Source: Levilactobacillus parabrevis ATCC 53295
GTDB lineage: Bacteria > Bacillota > Bacilli > Lactobacillales > Lactobacillaceae
Assembly (NCBI RefSeq): GCF_001434055.1
Contig: NZ_AZCZ01000015.1
Location: 1 to 61,621, forward strand
Length of the DNA stretch: 61,621 nt
Direction of reading: 5' to 3'
Shown here in pieces: positions 7,482 to 16,380 of the stretch. Position 1 is the first letter of the stretch; the number at the start of each line of letters is the position of its first letter. The position numbers were made by a program, and so were the translations under genes. The notes under the pieces were generated by a model. The model was not told the origin of the DNA, ran no database searches, and worked only from the letters and a program-made list of their open reading frames with translations.

Positions 7482-8957
7482 ATGAAACAAACAAATGTTA
7501 AGGTCGTCACCATTGCCGTCTTTGTGGCAACCTTCATGTCTGCCGTTGAAGGAACAATCGTGTCGACCGCCATGCCGACCATCGTTGGTGACTTAAAAGG
7601 GGTGGCCCTGATGAACTGGGTCTTCTCCATCTTCTTACTGACCAGTGCCATTGCCACACCCATCTATGGTAAATTGGCCGATACCGTTGGCCGGAAACTG
7701 GTCTTTCTCGTGGGGCTGTTCATCTTTGTCCTGGGATCCACGTTATCGGGGATGTCCCACAGCATGGAGACGTTGATTGCTTGGCGTGCCCTGCAGGGAA
7801 TCGGAGCGGGGGCCATCATGCCCGTGTCGTTCACGATTCTCGCCGATATTTACCCCGTTGAGCAGCGTGCCCGCGTGATGGGCCTCAATGGGTCTGCCTG
7901 GGGAATTGCGGCAGTTGTCGCACCACTATTGGGGGGATTCATTGTCGATCAACTGAGCTGGCACTGGATCTTCTTCATTAACATTCCAATTGGGATCGTG
8001 ACCATGGGATTGATCTGGTTCTTTCTCAATGAGAACACAGAACGTAAGGCGTTTACCATGGATTGGGCCGGTTGTATCTGGCTGTCCGTGGGTCTCTTGG
8101 CAGTCATGCTGACGTTTCAGCTACTTGGTGAAGGGGACCTTAATATCGTGTGGGTGATTGGCGGCCTGATTGCTGCCATTGTCGCCTTTTGGGCATTTAT
8201 TCGCCGCGAGAAGCGCACGGATGACCCACTGATTCCCATGGAATTGTTTAGCAACCGAACCTTTGTGGTCCAAAACCTGATTGCGGCACTCTTAAGTGGC
8301 TTTATCATGGGATTCGAAGTGTATCTCCCAACCTGGACGCAGGGGTTACTGGGATTGAAGGCCTCCGAAGCGGGATTTGCTATTACACCGAGCTCGCTGA
8401 TGTGGATCGTTGGTTCCTTTATTGCTGGTAAATTATTAATGAAACGCTCACCATATCAGATTGTTAATATTAGTCTGACGCTGGTGCTGATTGGGGCGGT
8501 TATCATGGCGATTATTCCCGCTACCACGCCATTCTGGAGCTTCTTTGTCATTGCCGCGATCTGTGGGACTGGTTTTGGGATTACGATTACCACCACGACC
8601 GTGACGGTGCAGAGTAAGGTACCCGTGGCAGAGATTGGGGTGGCGACCTCCTTTAATACCTTGGCACGAACGTTGGGACAGACCGTGATGGTGTCCGTTT
8701 TAGGGATCGTCATGAACGTGGTGATGGCGCATGGCGTTGCCAGTCATCCCGGGACCAGCATGGCGATGATGAATAAGTTAATTAACCCACAAACGGCCAA
8801 GAATCTCCCAGCGCACCTGTTACCTACGCTACATGGTATTCTGTATCAAGGGTTACACCTGATTTTCATTACCGGGGCCTGCCTGATTGTGGTTTCATTC
8901 TTGGTCAACTTGCTCGACCGCCGAGGCACGCAGAGCTTAAGTGACCATCAAGCGTAA
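7482..8957 (+). CDS. MFS drug exporter, DHA2 (EmrB/QacA, 14-helix) family
   Basis: 491 aa from ATG 7482 with GGAGG seven bases upstream; an in-frame start 27 codons earlier lacks a ribosome site. The family motifs are visible: AVEGTIVSTAMPTI in helix 1, motif A GKLADTVGRK after helix 2, and the antiporter motif C region GSAWGIAAVVAPLLGGFIVD. About 14 membrane helices fit the length. It probably exports drugs or other amphiphilic compounds from the membrane by proton exchange. The substrate is unknown. No adjacent intact regulator remains; the decayed HTH gene next door could once have been one. Confidence 0.9.
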   Translation: MKQTNVKVVTIAVFVATFMSAVEGTIVSTAMPTIVGDLKGVALMNWVFSIFLLTSAIATPIYGKLADTVGRKLVFLVGLFIFVLGSTLSGMSHSMETLIAWRALQGIGAGAIMPVSFTILADIYPVEQRARVMGLNGSAWGIAAVVAPLLGGFIVDQLSWHWIFFINIPIGIVTMGLIWFFLNENTERKAFTMDWAGCIWLSVGLLAVMLTFQLLGEGDLNIVWVIGGLIAAIVAFWAFIRREKRTDDPLIPMELFSNRTFVVQNLIAALLSGFIMGFEVYLPTWTQGLLGLKASEAGFAITPSSLMWIVGSFIAGKLLMKRSPYQIVNISLTLVLIGAVIMAIIPATTPFWSFFVIAAICGTGFGITITTTTVTVQSKVPVAEIGVATSFNTLARTLGQTVMVSVLGIVMNVVMAHGVASHPGTSMAMMNKLINPQTAKNLPAHLLPTLHGILYQGLHLIFITGACLIVVSFLVNLLDRRGTQSLSDHQA

Positions 8958-9023
8958 TTATTCCCGTTTTAAGGGGAGATACGGTATAATAGTTCTAAAT
9001 GACTGAGAGTGGAGGCGAAGAAA

Positions 9024-9353
9024 ATGTTTGAAAATAATCATTCACGTTACGCCAGTTACGGTACCGTTGCGGCCTTGCCCGGCGACATGATCGACGCCGT
9101 TTGGGAGATCATCGACCAAGACCTCCAAGGGGTATTCCCGTTGGAGAATCTACTGACGTTTAAGCTGCATAACAACCAAGGGACGACTACGTTTGAATAC
9201 GTCCAATTAGATGAAAATGATCATCCAGGAGCCCTGAGTGCGGGGTTCGATACGGATTTCGCTTATGCTCCCGAACTCCCAGATACTGTTCTGGCCTACG
9301 ACGATGGTGACAGCCAGATTATCCTGCTGCCATCCGAAACGGCGGACCATTAA
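9024..9353 (+). CDS. DUF960-like small protein
   Basis: 109 aa from ATG 9024 with GGAGG upstream. Residues 9-60 match my recollection of the DUF960 pattern: ASYGTVAALPGDMIDAVW, EIIDQDL.GVFPLENLLTFKL, then an aromatic TFEYVQLDE strand. Soluble and acidic. No function is established for the family. A shared bidirectional terminator separates it from the convergent kinase gene. Confidence 0.6.
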   Translation: MFENNHSRYASYGTVAALPGDMIDAVWEIIDQDLQGVFPLENLLTFKLHNNQGTTTFEYVQLDENDHPGALSAGFDTDFAYAPELPDTVLAYDDGDSQIILLPSETADH

Positions 9354-9356
9354 ATT

Positions 9357-9400
9357 AAAAAACTCCCCCAAACCATTTCTGGCTTGCGGGAGTTTTTTGT
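9357..9400. terminator. bidirectional terminator
   Basis: AAAAAACTCCC / GGGAGTTTTTT with loop; serves 9024-9353 (plus) and the kinase at 9405-10052 (minus). Confidence 0.92.
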
Positions 9401-9404
9401 CAAT

Positions 9405-10052
9405 TTAGACCGTTGCGTCGGTCCGAATGTCTTTTAAGGCGTCATCAATTTGAGCCAAGACGAGTTCCGTATTACCTGGTTTGTCCAAGTCGTACTTTTG
9501 TAAGTCAATCTTGATCTTAGGACTGATGTCGTAGTCGGCGAACCAACCTTGGTAAGCCGTCCACATCTTTTTGTAGTAGGATTCCAATTCAGGATTGTTG
9601 TCGAATTGTTCGTAGTCCCGGCCACGCTTCTTGATCCGGTGAAGAATGGTGTCGAAGTCGGCGTCAGCGTAGACTAACAAGTCTGGTGCCTTCTTTGGGA
9701 GTTCGTTCAGTTCAGTCATCATGTTGTCGAGGAGTTGTAAGTAAACCTCGAGTTCGGTATCCGTAATGTTTCCTTCAGCGTTGTTTTCTCGCGTGAACAG
9801 GGCGTCTTCGTAGATCGAACGGTCGAGGACATTGTTGTCGTCCGCGAGGGCTCGTTTGATCATACTAAACCGTTTGTTCAAGAAGTAGATCTGTAGCAAG
9901 AAACCATATTGCTTTGGGTCCCGGTAGTAGAGTGGTAACACCGGGTTATCACCGACCGGTTCGAAGAATGCTTGCGTATTTAAATGTGATGCGATTTTTC
10001 CAGTTAGAGTCGTTTTACCGACCCCGATCATTCCAGCTGTAATTATCACCAT
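9405..10052 (-). CDS. deoxynucleoside kinase
   Basis: 215 aa, normal length for the dGK/dAK/dCK family of lactobacilli. It phosphorylates deoxynucleosides to monophosphates for salvage. Seen: P-loop GMIGVGKTT (residues 7-15), an E-P-V substrate-site segment (FFEPVGDNP), the LDRSIYED motif that replaces ERS, and a lid with RIKKRGRDYEQF. Lactobacilli often carry a pair of such genes; only one lies here, so deoxyadenosine versus deoxyguanosine specificity is not decided. Start ATG with GAGGGG upstream. Confidence 0.9.
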   Translation of the reverse strand: MVIITAGMIGVGKTTLTGKIASHLNTQAFFEPVGDNPVLPLYYRDPKQYGFLLQIYFLNKRFSMIKRALADDNNVLDRSIYEDALFTRENNAEGNITDTELEVYLQLLDNMMTELNELPKKAPDLLVYADADFDTILHRIKKRGRDYEQFDNNPELESYYKKMWTAYQGWFADYDISPKIKIDLQKYDLDKPGNTELVLAQIDDALKDIRTDATV

Positions 10053-10207
10053 GATAGCCCCTCTTTAATTAGAAATACAAGATATAGTGTACCATAAAAT
10101 GACTGACTACTACATCTGCCGGGAAGAAAAATTTCCGCCATTTCCAGTACTTTGGTCATTGTTGTATAATGAAACCGTTGGTATTAGTGGATTAGGAGGT
10201 TGATTAA

Positions 10208-10978
10208 ATGTATCAAGCAATCGTCTTTTTTGACTTGGATGGAACGTTATTTGACGACGACAAGAATGTTTTACCGACAAGTGTCGCAGCCATTCAAGAA
10301 ATGCAACAACATCATATTCTACCAGTTATTGCGACTGGAAGAAACATTTTTGAGATTCAATATGTCCTGGATGCCACGGGAATCGATGCTGTGGTCAGTG
10401 CGAACGGCAGTTACGTCCAATATCAGGGTAAAAAATTAACTGCGGCCGTGATCGATCAGAAGACGTTAACGGCCATTACGGCCTTTGCCAAAGAGCAAGG
10501 TGATCCGCTGGGTTACTTTAACAACCAGGGCTTTCGCTTGAGTCAGGCAAACCAGGACACAACCGATAACTTTAAATTATTGCGGTTAGACGCGCGGGTC
10601 GATCCTACTTGGTATCAGTCACAAGACATTAACTTTTTGAACGTCTTCAACCGCGACAAGGAAAAAATCTACCGCGAGAAGTTCGCGGGGACACTGTCCT
10701 TCGTCCGCAACAATCCGCGCGCCTTGGACACCATGCAGACGGGGGTCACCAAACAGACGGGAATTCGCACGTTCTTGAAGGAAGCCGGCCTCGAGAAGGT
10801 TAAGACTTACGCCTTTGGGGATGGCTTGAACGACCTACAGATGTTTGATGAGGTCGATATCCCAATTGCCATGGGTAACGGGGTTTTCCAGGCCAAGAAT
10901 AAGGCCGCGTACGTCACGGCTAGCAATATGGATGACGGCATCGTCAAGGGTCTGCGTCACTTCGGTTTGATCCAGTAA
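10208..10978 (+). CDS. Cof-type HAD-IIB phosphatase
   Basis: 256 aa. HAD motif I DLDGT at residues 9-13 (Asp9 nucleophile, Asp11 acid/base), motif II VIATGR, and motif III/IV GDGLNDLQMF near residue 200. The cap is the C2b type of Cof/YbiV proteins. These cytosolic enzymes remove phosphate from sugar phosphates, nucleotides or FMN. Start ATG with TAGGAGG upstream. Confidence 0.88.
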   Translation: MYQAIVFFDLDGTLFDDDKNVLPTSVAAIQEMQQHHILPVIATGRNIFEIQYVLDATGIDAVVSANGSYVQYQGKKLTAAVIDQKTLTAITAFAKEQGDPLGYFNNQGFRLSQANQDTTDNFKLLRLDARVDPTWYQSQDINFLNVFNRDKEKIYREKFAGTLSFVRNNPRALDTMQTGVTKQTGIRTFLKEAGLEKVKTYAFGDGLNDLQMFDEVDIPIAMGNGVFQAKNKAAYVTASNMDDGIVKGLRHFGLIQ

Positions 10979-11040
10979 ATCAGGTAACCAGTCTCGTTAG
11001 TATAGCGTATTTTGATTAGGAAGAATAGGGTCAAAAAGAC

Positions 11041-11100
11041 GGGCGACACGTAGCCAATCTGCTCACTATTGCAGTGGGGGATGGCGGGTGTTGCCCTTTT
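11041..11100 (+). terminator. likely terminator of the Cof-type phosphatase gene
   Basis: Nine-pair stem GGGCGACAC / GTGTTGCCC with a long loop of about 38 nt, then TTTTATTGTTT. Confidence 0.65.
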
Positions 11101-11136
11101 ATTGTTTAATTTGTGAGAACGTAAATTTTTCTAAAG

Positions 11137-11173
11137 TTGCCAATAAAGATGCGACTGATTGGCCATTTTTTAC
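11137..11173 (+). terminator. second terminator-like hairpin
   Basis: GCCAAT / ATTGGC stem with a 13-nt loop followed by CATTTTTTAC. It sits about 40 bp past the first terminator. Confidence 0.5.
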
Positions 11174-11255
11174 ATTAGTACTAAGTAGGGGCAAAGCCAA
11201 GAGGGCGAAGGCAGCTGTCTTTTGACACACGTTTCTATACCTATAAAACAGCTTA

Positions 11256-11292
11256 ATAAAAGGGCCCAGGGAGTTGGCCCAGGCCCTACTGA
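11256..11292 (-). terminator. terminator of the GH65-pgmB operon
   Basis: Minus strand: AGGGCCTGGG / CCCTGGGCCCT, ten pairs with two G-T, followed by TTTTATT. Confidence 0.88.
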
Positions 11293-11326
11293 TAGCAGAT
11301 TGTTTATTTCAGATTGCGCGTTGTGA

Positions 11327-11998
11327 TTAGCCTAACTTCTTTGCGATGTTCGCCAACGTTACGTCGGCCGTGTCGGCAAAGACCATGTCGGCGGCACCCA
11401 GTTCGGTGGCATCGCCGATTCCCAGTGAGACTTCACCGGCAGCGTTGATGGCTTGGACGCCGGCAGCGGCATCTTCGACCCCAATACATTGTTCAGGTGG
11501 CAAGTTTAACAACTGTGCCCCCTTGGTGTAGATCTCAGGGTCCGGTTTGCCATGCGTCAGGCTTGCTGGGTCGACAACCTTAGGGAAGTAGTCGGCCAGT
11601 TGTAACTTGTCCAAGACACGCGGGGCGTTCTTAGAAGCAGAGGCCAGGGATAATTGGTAACCCTTAGCCCGCAGATCGTCCAGGAAGGCCTTCATGCCAG
11701 GGAGAATGTTGGCGGGGGTCATCTTGTCGACTTCGGCCACGTAGTTTGTATTCTTCTTGGTTGCTAATTCTTCCTTTTGGGCTTGGGTGTAGTCGTTTTC
11801 CTTGCCCCCAGCCTTGAGAATCATTTCCAGGGAGTCCATTCGGCTAATGCCCTTGAGACCGTTGGCGAGTTCGTCGCTCCAGGCCACGCCGAGGTAGTCG
11901 GCCAATTGATGCCAGGCAGTACCGTGTAGGACGGAAGTATCGGTGATGACCCCGTCTAAGTCGAAAACGAATCCTTTAATATCAGCAAATTTTGTCAT
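11327..11998 (-). CDS. pgmB: beta-phosphoglucomutase
   Basis: 223 aa, standard length. Interconverts beta-glucose-1-phosphate and glucose-6-phosphate. The HAD motif I DLDGVITDT has Asp13 (phosphoryl acceptor) and Asp15. The substrate-cap segment GLKGISRMDSLE, the SASKN motif and VEDAAAGVQA complete the family pattern. The gene follows the GH65 phosphorylase by 13 bp, so the pair turns a glucose disaccharide plus phosphate into glucose and glucose-6-phosphate. Confidence 0.96.
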   Translation of the reverse strand: MTKFADIKGFVFDLDGVITDTSVLHGTAWHQLADYLGVAWSDELANGLKGISRMDSLEMILKAGGKENDYTQAQKEELATKKNTNYVAEVDKMTPANILPGMKAFLDDLRAKGYQLSLASASKNAPRVLDKLQLADYFPKVVDPASLTHGKPDPEIYTKGAQLLNLPPEQCIGVEDAAAGVQAINAAGEVSLGIGDATELGAADMVFADTADVTLANIAKKLG

Positions 11999-12011
11999 TG
12001 CGAAACACTCC

Positions 12012-14729
12012 TTAATATGAAATGGTTGCGGGTTGTTGCGGTTTTAGTGAAACTTCATGTTGACCAATAGTTAGTGTGGCGGCGTGATCGGCGGTTACCG
12101 TGACTTGACGGTGGTCGATCTCAAAGGTGTAACGGATGCCTCGGACCAGCTGGTGGAACCGAATGGCTCGCCAGTTTTCTGGCAAGTGGGGGTTCACTGT
12201 GAGTTGCGGTGCCAGGACATCAACGCCGGCGTAGTGCCGTGTGGACATCAGGGTAACGGCACCCATGACGCCGAGGTGGATGCCTTCAGCGGTGGTGCCG
12301 CCCTGAATGTCGTAATAGTCGGATAACAGGGCCTGTGAGAAGAGTTTCCACGACTGGTCCATGTTCCCCGCCATCGCCGTCAAAACAGCGTAGACGATGC
12401 GTGAGAGGGTGGAACCATGGGTCGTGCGGTCGAGGTAGAACTGGAGGTTCTTCATCAAGGCTTGCTGTGGTAAGTCATAGCCCAGTTGCTTGAGCAGACC
12501 CATGACGGCCGTAGCATCCAGACTGTAGAAGGCCATTAGCGCGTCGGCCTGTTTAGCCACCTGATAAGCGTCGGGCGTCTTACCCTCGGCCTTCAAGATG
12601 CGGTCCATCCGCGAGATGTCACCGTACTTCTTCTGATATTTGCTAAAGTCTAAGCGTGGGAGCTTAAAGTAACCCTCGAACTGCCCGATGATGCCATCTG
12701 GGTTGATATCGAGCTTGAGATGGTGGCTCACATCGGCGACTTCTTTGATCACGTCTTGGTTAAAGCCGGTCTTCTGGTCGGTGGCGGCAACCTGTGCCTG
12801 TGGTAAGGATTGCCGTAAATCAGTCAGCTGATTGAACAGCCAGGTGACCATCAGGTTGGTATAAGCGTTGTTGGCCAGTCCGGTTGAGTCGGCATTGGGA
12901 TAATTTTCGTGAAATTCATCGGGACCCATGACCTGGTCGATCGTATAGCGACCGGTCTTGGTGTCCAATTTGGCCTTGCTGAGCCAGAACTGCGAGATTT
13001 CCTCCAACATTTCCAAACCGTAGTCGGTCATGAAGTCGGTGTCGCCGGTGATGTGCGTGTACATGATCACGTTGTAGGCCACGGCCAATGAGACGTGACG
13101 TTGCAGTGAGGAGTAGTCCGGATCCCAGGTGTTGGTCAGCGGATTCAAGTGAACGACTTGCGATTGCTCGTCGCCAACCTCACCAGATTGCCACGGATAC
13201 ATGGCCCCGGCGAAACCCGCGTCCTTGGCGTTCTGCTTAGCTGCGGACAGCCGCCGGTAACGGTACATCAGAAGTTGCTTGGCGAGTTGCGGATCGTGTA
13301 GTGCGTAAACGGGAAGATCAAACATTTCATCCCAGAAGACGTGGCCGCGGTAGGCTTCACCGTCGAGTCCTCGGGCGTTGACGGAAGCATCGATCTTGCC
13401 AGAGGCGATGGCCTGTGCCGAGGAGAACAGGTGATAGAGATTGACCCGGGTTAACTTCTGCGCGGTAATGTCTCCGGTGATCTGGATGTCGGCGCCGGCC
13501 CACCGCTGCTGCCAGTAGGCCGTTGAGCTGGCCAGGGTGTTGTCAAAGCTGGCTTGTTGAAGGTCAGCTGTGGCGGTCGTCATAAGGTCTGTCTTGGTTT
13601 CACGGCTGGTGAACAGGACCACGTTTTTTTCAAAGGTGTAGGTTTGATTAGGTTGGACGGCGACCGAGCGCATCTGTTGAATGTGTTGTTCGGCATTTGG
13701 TCGGGTATCGACTGGCGCATCGAGGGCCTTGCCGGGACCAACCAGCTGGGAACCAAAGATGAAGTTAACCTTGGAGGAGCGTGTGTGGCCTTCCAGGTAG
13801 ATGGTATCGGGCTGTTGACCGGTGCCGGTTACCTTGATGTGGTGCTGATCGAAGGCGGCATAGCGGTCGACGTTACTGTTGATAACGCTACCATCAATTT
13901 CTGAATAGATCTGCAGGGTGCCCGCAAAGTTGAGGGGGGTCACACTGTAGCGAATGCCGAGACGATGCCAGTCCTTCATATTGGCGAGTTTCGTTGTTCT
14001 GATCTGTAGACTATGGCCAGTGGGAAGTTGAACCAGCATGGTCGTGGTTAAAGCCCCAGTATGGAGGTCAAGACTGCGGTAGATGTCTTGAATGTCGCTG
14101 GCTTTGATCTGAAATGGATTCTGATGGTCAACGCCAAAGGTCAGGGCCTGTGCATTGGGCAGGTTGACCAAATCCTCATTCGTCACCTGGCGACCGTTGA
14201 TGTTAGTCGACAGTTGGTCGTAGAGACCCGCGGCGTACATGCCAGGATAGTTGTCGTGATCGGCATGGGCCTCGGTATAGGCCCCTCGTAGACCGAAGAA
14301 ACCGTTGCCCACGGTGAGCATGGCTTCTTGGCCATAGTTGCGCTTACCTTGGTACTGGCCATAGTAGTCGAGGTGCCAGCTCAGATAGTTGCGCTTGGCA
14401 GTGAGAGCCGCATTTAGCCCTTGGTCAGCAATGGCCTGACTGCTGACGACGGGGATGTTAAGCATGTTGGTAATGGCAAGACCGATGTCGATTCGTTGGT
14501 GATTGATACCGACGACGGTGTCAGAGAAGGGGTAGCTCAATGCATTGTCGATGACGGCAGCGTCCACATCGAGCCCCGCTAACTTTAGTCGGAGGTTTTC
14601 CAAATTTTCACCGATAGCTTGATCCGAGTTGTAGGCAATTGTAAATTGACGCTGGGCAGCGGGTTGGCCGGCCGGTGCGTAACTCACCTGCAAGGAATTG
14701 TCTAAAACGTGTAATGTAATTATTTTCAA
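12012..14729 (-). CDS. GH65 disaccharide phosphorylase (maltose-phosphorylase type) with N-terminal extension
   Basis: 905 aa. Cytosolic GH65 enzymes split alpha-linked glucose disaccharides with phosphate to beta-glucose-1-phosphate. The domain begins near residue 120 (LSWHLDYYGQYQ, then LTVGNGFFGLRG) and the general-acid motif GPDEFHENYPNAD has Glu605. The classical maltose phosphorylases I recall are about 750 aa, so residues 1-118 are an added domain with no family I know. The start is TTG 14729 with AAGGACG a little far upstream and no better start nearby. With pgmB it forms an operon. Maltose, trehalose, kojibiose or nigerose are possible substrates. A cre-like site lies 136 bp upstream, suggesting CcpA control. 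Confidence 0.9.
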   Translation of the reverse strand: MKIITLHVLDNSLQVSYAPAGQPAAQRQFTIAYNSDQAIGENLENLRLKLAGLDVDAAVIDNALSYPFSDTVVGINHQRIDIGLAITNMLNIPVVSSQAIADQGLNAALTAKRNYLSWHLDYYGQYQGKRNYGQEAMLTVGNGFFGLRGAYTEAHADHDNYPGMYAAGLYDQLSTNINGRQVTNEDLVNLPNAQALTFGVDHQNPFQIKASDIQDIYRSLDLHTGALTTTMLVQLPTGHSLQIRTTKLANMKDWHRLGIRYSVTPLNFAGTLQIYSEIDGSVINSNVDRYAAFDQHHIKVTGTGQQPDTIYLEGHTRSSKVNFIFGSQLVGPGKALDAPVDTRPNAEQHIQQMRSVAVQPNQTYTFEKNVVLFTSRETKTDLMTTATADLQQASFDNTLASSTAYWQQRWAGADIQITGDITAQKLTRVNLYHLFSSAQAIASGKIDASVNARGLDGEAYRGHVFWDEMFDLPVYALHDPQLAKQLLMYRYRRLSAAKQNAKDAGFAGAMYPWQSGEVGDEQSQVVHLNPLTNTWDPDYSSLQRHVSLAVAYNVIMYTHITGDTDFMTDYGLEMLEEISQFWLSKAKLDTKTGRYTIDQVMGPDEFHENYPNADSTGLANNAYTNLMVTWLFNQLTDLRQSLPQAQVAATDQKTGFNQDVIKEVADVSHHLKLDINPDGIIGQFEGYFKLPRLDFSKYQKKYGDISRMDRILKAEGKTPDAYQVAKQADALMAFYSLDATAVMGLLKQLGYDLPQQALMKNLQFYLDRTTHGSTLSRIVYAVLTAMAGNMDQSWKLFSQALLSDYYDIQGGTTAEGIHLGVMGAVTLMSTRHYAGVDVLAPQLTVNPHLPENWRAIRFHQLVRGIRYTFEIDHRQVTVTADHAATLTIGQHEVSLKPQQPATISY

Positions 14730-14864
14730 GCTTGATCGTCGTCCTTTCTGCTAAAACTTAGCGTATTATTCACTATTTATCTTAGGTTACCCACTGACAA
14801 TAAGCAATTAATTCCCCTTAATTTTGTTAAAATTTACGTGAAGTAAAACGCTAAAGCGGCGCTG

Positions 14865-14880
14865 TTGCAAGCGATTGCAC
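14865..14880. promoter_or_regulatory. cre-like (CcpA) operator upstream of the GH65 gene
   Basis: TTGCAAGCGATTGCAC agrees with WTGNNARCGNWWWCAW except at two W positions near the end and is nearly palindromic (TGCAA/TTGCA). It lies between the divergent phosphorylase operon and the small membrane protein gene. Confidence 0.65.
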
Positions 14881-15003
14881 GATTCGAACTTTTACCTATT
14901 GGTTCGACCAATTGAGTGACCGAGCATCGGTAAAATAGGCTTCGATAAATTGGCAGAAACGTGGTAAGCTTTTGATATTGAATTGTGAAGGGAGCTAACG
15001 CTG

Positions 15004-15207
15004 TTGAAAGTGTTAACGATGATCCTAATTGTCCTGGCAACTGGCCTCATTATTGGCGGCACCCTCTGGGGCTTGCTGGCGTGGGCCCTCGTTGGTTGGA
15101 TAAAGGTTGCGGTCGGTTTTGGTGGCTTGTTGCTGGCAACGGTCGTCAATTTCTTCTTATATTGGACGCTGTGGCCGCATCGACCTTTTGAAGATGACGA
15201 TGAATAG
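15004..15207 (+). CDS. small two-helix membrane protein
   Basis: 67 aa from TTG 15004 with GGGAG nine bases upstream. Two hydrophobic segments (about residues 5-35 and 37-57) are joined by a short WALVGWIK turn, and an acidic tail FEDDDE follows. I do not recognise a family. It is divergent from the GH65 operon. The downstream hairpin ends in Ts only on the minus strand, so its own terminator is unclear. Confidence 0.6.
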   Translation: MKVLTMILIVLATGLIIGGTLWGLLAWALVGWIKVAVGFGGLLLATVVNFFLYWTLWPHRPFEDDDE

Positions 15208-15244
15208 GGAATTTTCCGGAAGACGAAACGCTTAAAAATAGACA

Positions 15245-15415
15245 CAAAAAAAGCCATTACGATAAGTCGCAATGGCCAAAGAGTAAGGTTACAACATAAT
15301 TGGGGGATTATGTTGTAAAAATTTCATCTACTTTGGGGGAGTAAAATGAAATCTGTCTGTTGAATGAGGACAGAAGCCTCACGCGTAAGTTGAAGGTTAG
15401 TCCAAACTTACCCGC
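15245..15415 (-). ncRNA. candidate sRNA with two CCCCCA-loop hairpins
   Basis: On the minus strand a -35 ATGGCA (15446-15451), 18-bp spacer and -10 TACTAT (15422-15427) point to a start near 15415. The transcript then forms GTAAGTT/AACTTAC, a small CTGTC/GACAG stem, ATTTCAT..TACT/AGTA.ATGAAAT with loop CCCCCAA (15321-15352), and a perfect 12-bp stem TTACAACATAAT/ATTATGTTGTAA with loop CCCCCA (15289-15318). It ends in a textbook terminator (10-pair stem, 15253-15276, then seven Ts). No frame with a ribosome site is present. C-rich loops are how many Gram-positive sRNAs pair with Shine-Dalgarno sites, so that role is inferred. Neither flanking gene is an obvious cis target. Confidence 0.6.
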
Positions 15416-15571
15416 AACCCTATAGTAACGCAGAACAAGAAAAAATGCCATTAAAAAATAAATATTTGGCAAAACTTTTGCGGTTTTAAGGGTGACCCGA
15501 GAAACGGCGGTAACCTAGATGGGTTACGGGTTTGTTCGGCAAAAAAACAAAGTGATAGAGGGAATGATAAC

Positions 15572-16249
15572 GTGCAAATTAAGCAGCAACCAGTTAGCTA
15601 TTGGAATTTTGGATGGGTCCTGATTATGATTGTCGTGACGTCGGTGGTTCAGATTCCACTGAATTTTATGGCGCACGGCACGACACTCCATCGCGGATTG
15701 TGGGCAGCTGGCTATCTGGTCGGGTTTACCGTGGCAATCGCGCTGGGTGCTTGGATCTTCCAGCGTGTGCATCCGGTGCACTGGCAGCGATTGACGCGTC
15801 AGGACTGGCAGTTGATGGTCAAGGGCTACGCGTTCATTATTGCTGCAGAGATTGTTTTAAACGTGGTCAATAACGTCTTCTTTGGTGAAACCAGTACGAA
15901 GAACAACGCCCTGATCGCGGATATCATGGGTCACAGCTCCTTGACGCTGGTGATGCTCAGTCTAACGGCTGTGTTGGCCTCACCCTTTCTGGAGGAACTG
16001 ACCTTCCGGGGGATTCTGGTCGGGGGATGCTTCCCAGCCAAGATGTTTTGGCTACCGGTTATCACCAGTGGTGTCATCTTCTCGCTGGTCCACCAGAGTG
16101 ACAATATCATCAGTTGGCTGATCTACGCGCTGATGGGGGGCACGTTCGCCTACATTTACCGGAAGACGGATAAGCTCCAGACAACGATCATTTTGCACGG
16201 CTTTAATAATTTGATTGCCGTCGCCGTGATGATTGCGACGCTGCGCTAA
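15572..16249 (+). CDS. CPBP-family intramembrane metalloprotease
   Basis: 225 aa from GTG 15572, preceded by GAGGG. About six to seven membrane helices. The Abi/CAAX-protease motifs are LEELTFRG with Glu141-Glu142, FSLVHQS with the second-motif His, and a third motif HGFNNLIAV near the C-terminus. In lactobacilli such proteins often accompany bacteriocin immunity loci, but no bacteriocin gene is visible here, so a general membrane-proteolysis role is all that can be said. Confidence 0.88.
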   Translation: MQIKQQPVSYWNFGWVLIMIVVTSVVQIPLNFMAHGTTLHRGLWAAGYLVGFTVAIALGAWIFQRVHPVHWQRLTRQDWQLMVKGYAFIIAAEIVLNVVNNVFFGETSTKNNALIADIMGHSSLTLVMLSLTAVLASPFLEELTFRGILVGGCFPAKMFWLPVITSGVIFSLVHQSDNIISWLIYALMGGTFAYIYRKTDKLQTTIILHGFNNLIAVAVMIATLR

Positions 16250-16337
16250 GATAATTGGGTGAATCAGAATCGGTGATTGCTTGCTCCAGAGGGGGCAGTC
16301 GCCCACCGGAAGCAACAGCTTTTAACCAATAGAAACA

Positions 16338-16380
16338 ACAAAAAGGCCAACGCACTCACAAATGGGGGCGTTGGTCTTCT
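16338..16380 (-). terminator. ohrR terminator
   Basis: Minus-strand stem GACCAACGC / GCGTTGGCC followed by TTTTTG; the other strand also has TCTTCTTT, so it may act for the CPBP gene too. Confidence 0.85.

Larger units (their letters stand above)
10979..11326. other. 348-bp intergenic region with terminators
   Basis: Carries a hairpin GGGCGACAC / GTGTTGCCC then TTTTA (11041-11100), a second terminator-like hairpin GCCAAT / ATTGGC then CATTTTTTA (11137-11173), and the minus-strand terminator of the pgmB operon (11256-11292). No gene seen. Confidence 0.6.

Noticed and set aside
15572-16249. Bacteriocin-immunity locus around the CPBP protease
   Set aside because: No double-glycine leader peptide, bacteriocin ABC exporter or histidine kinase nearby.
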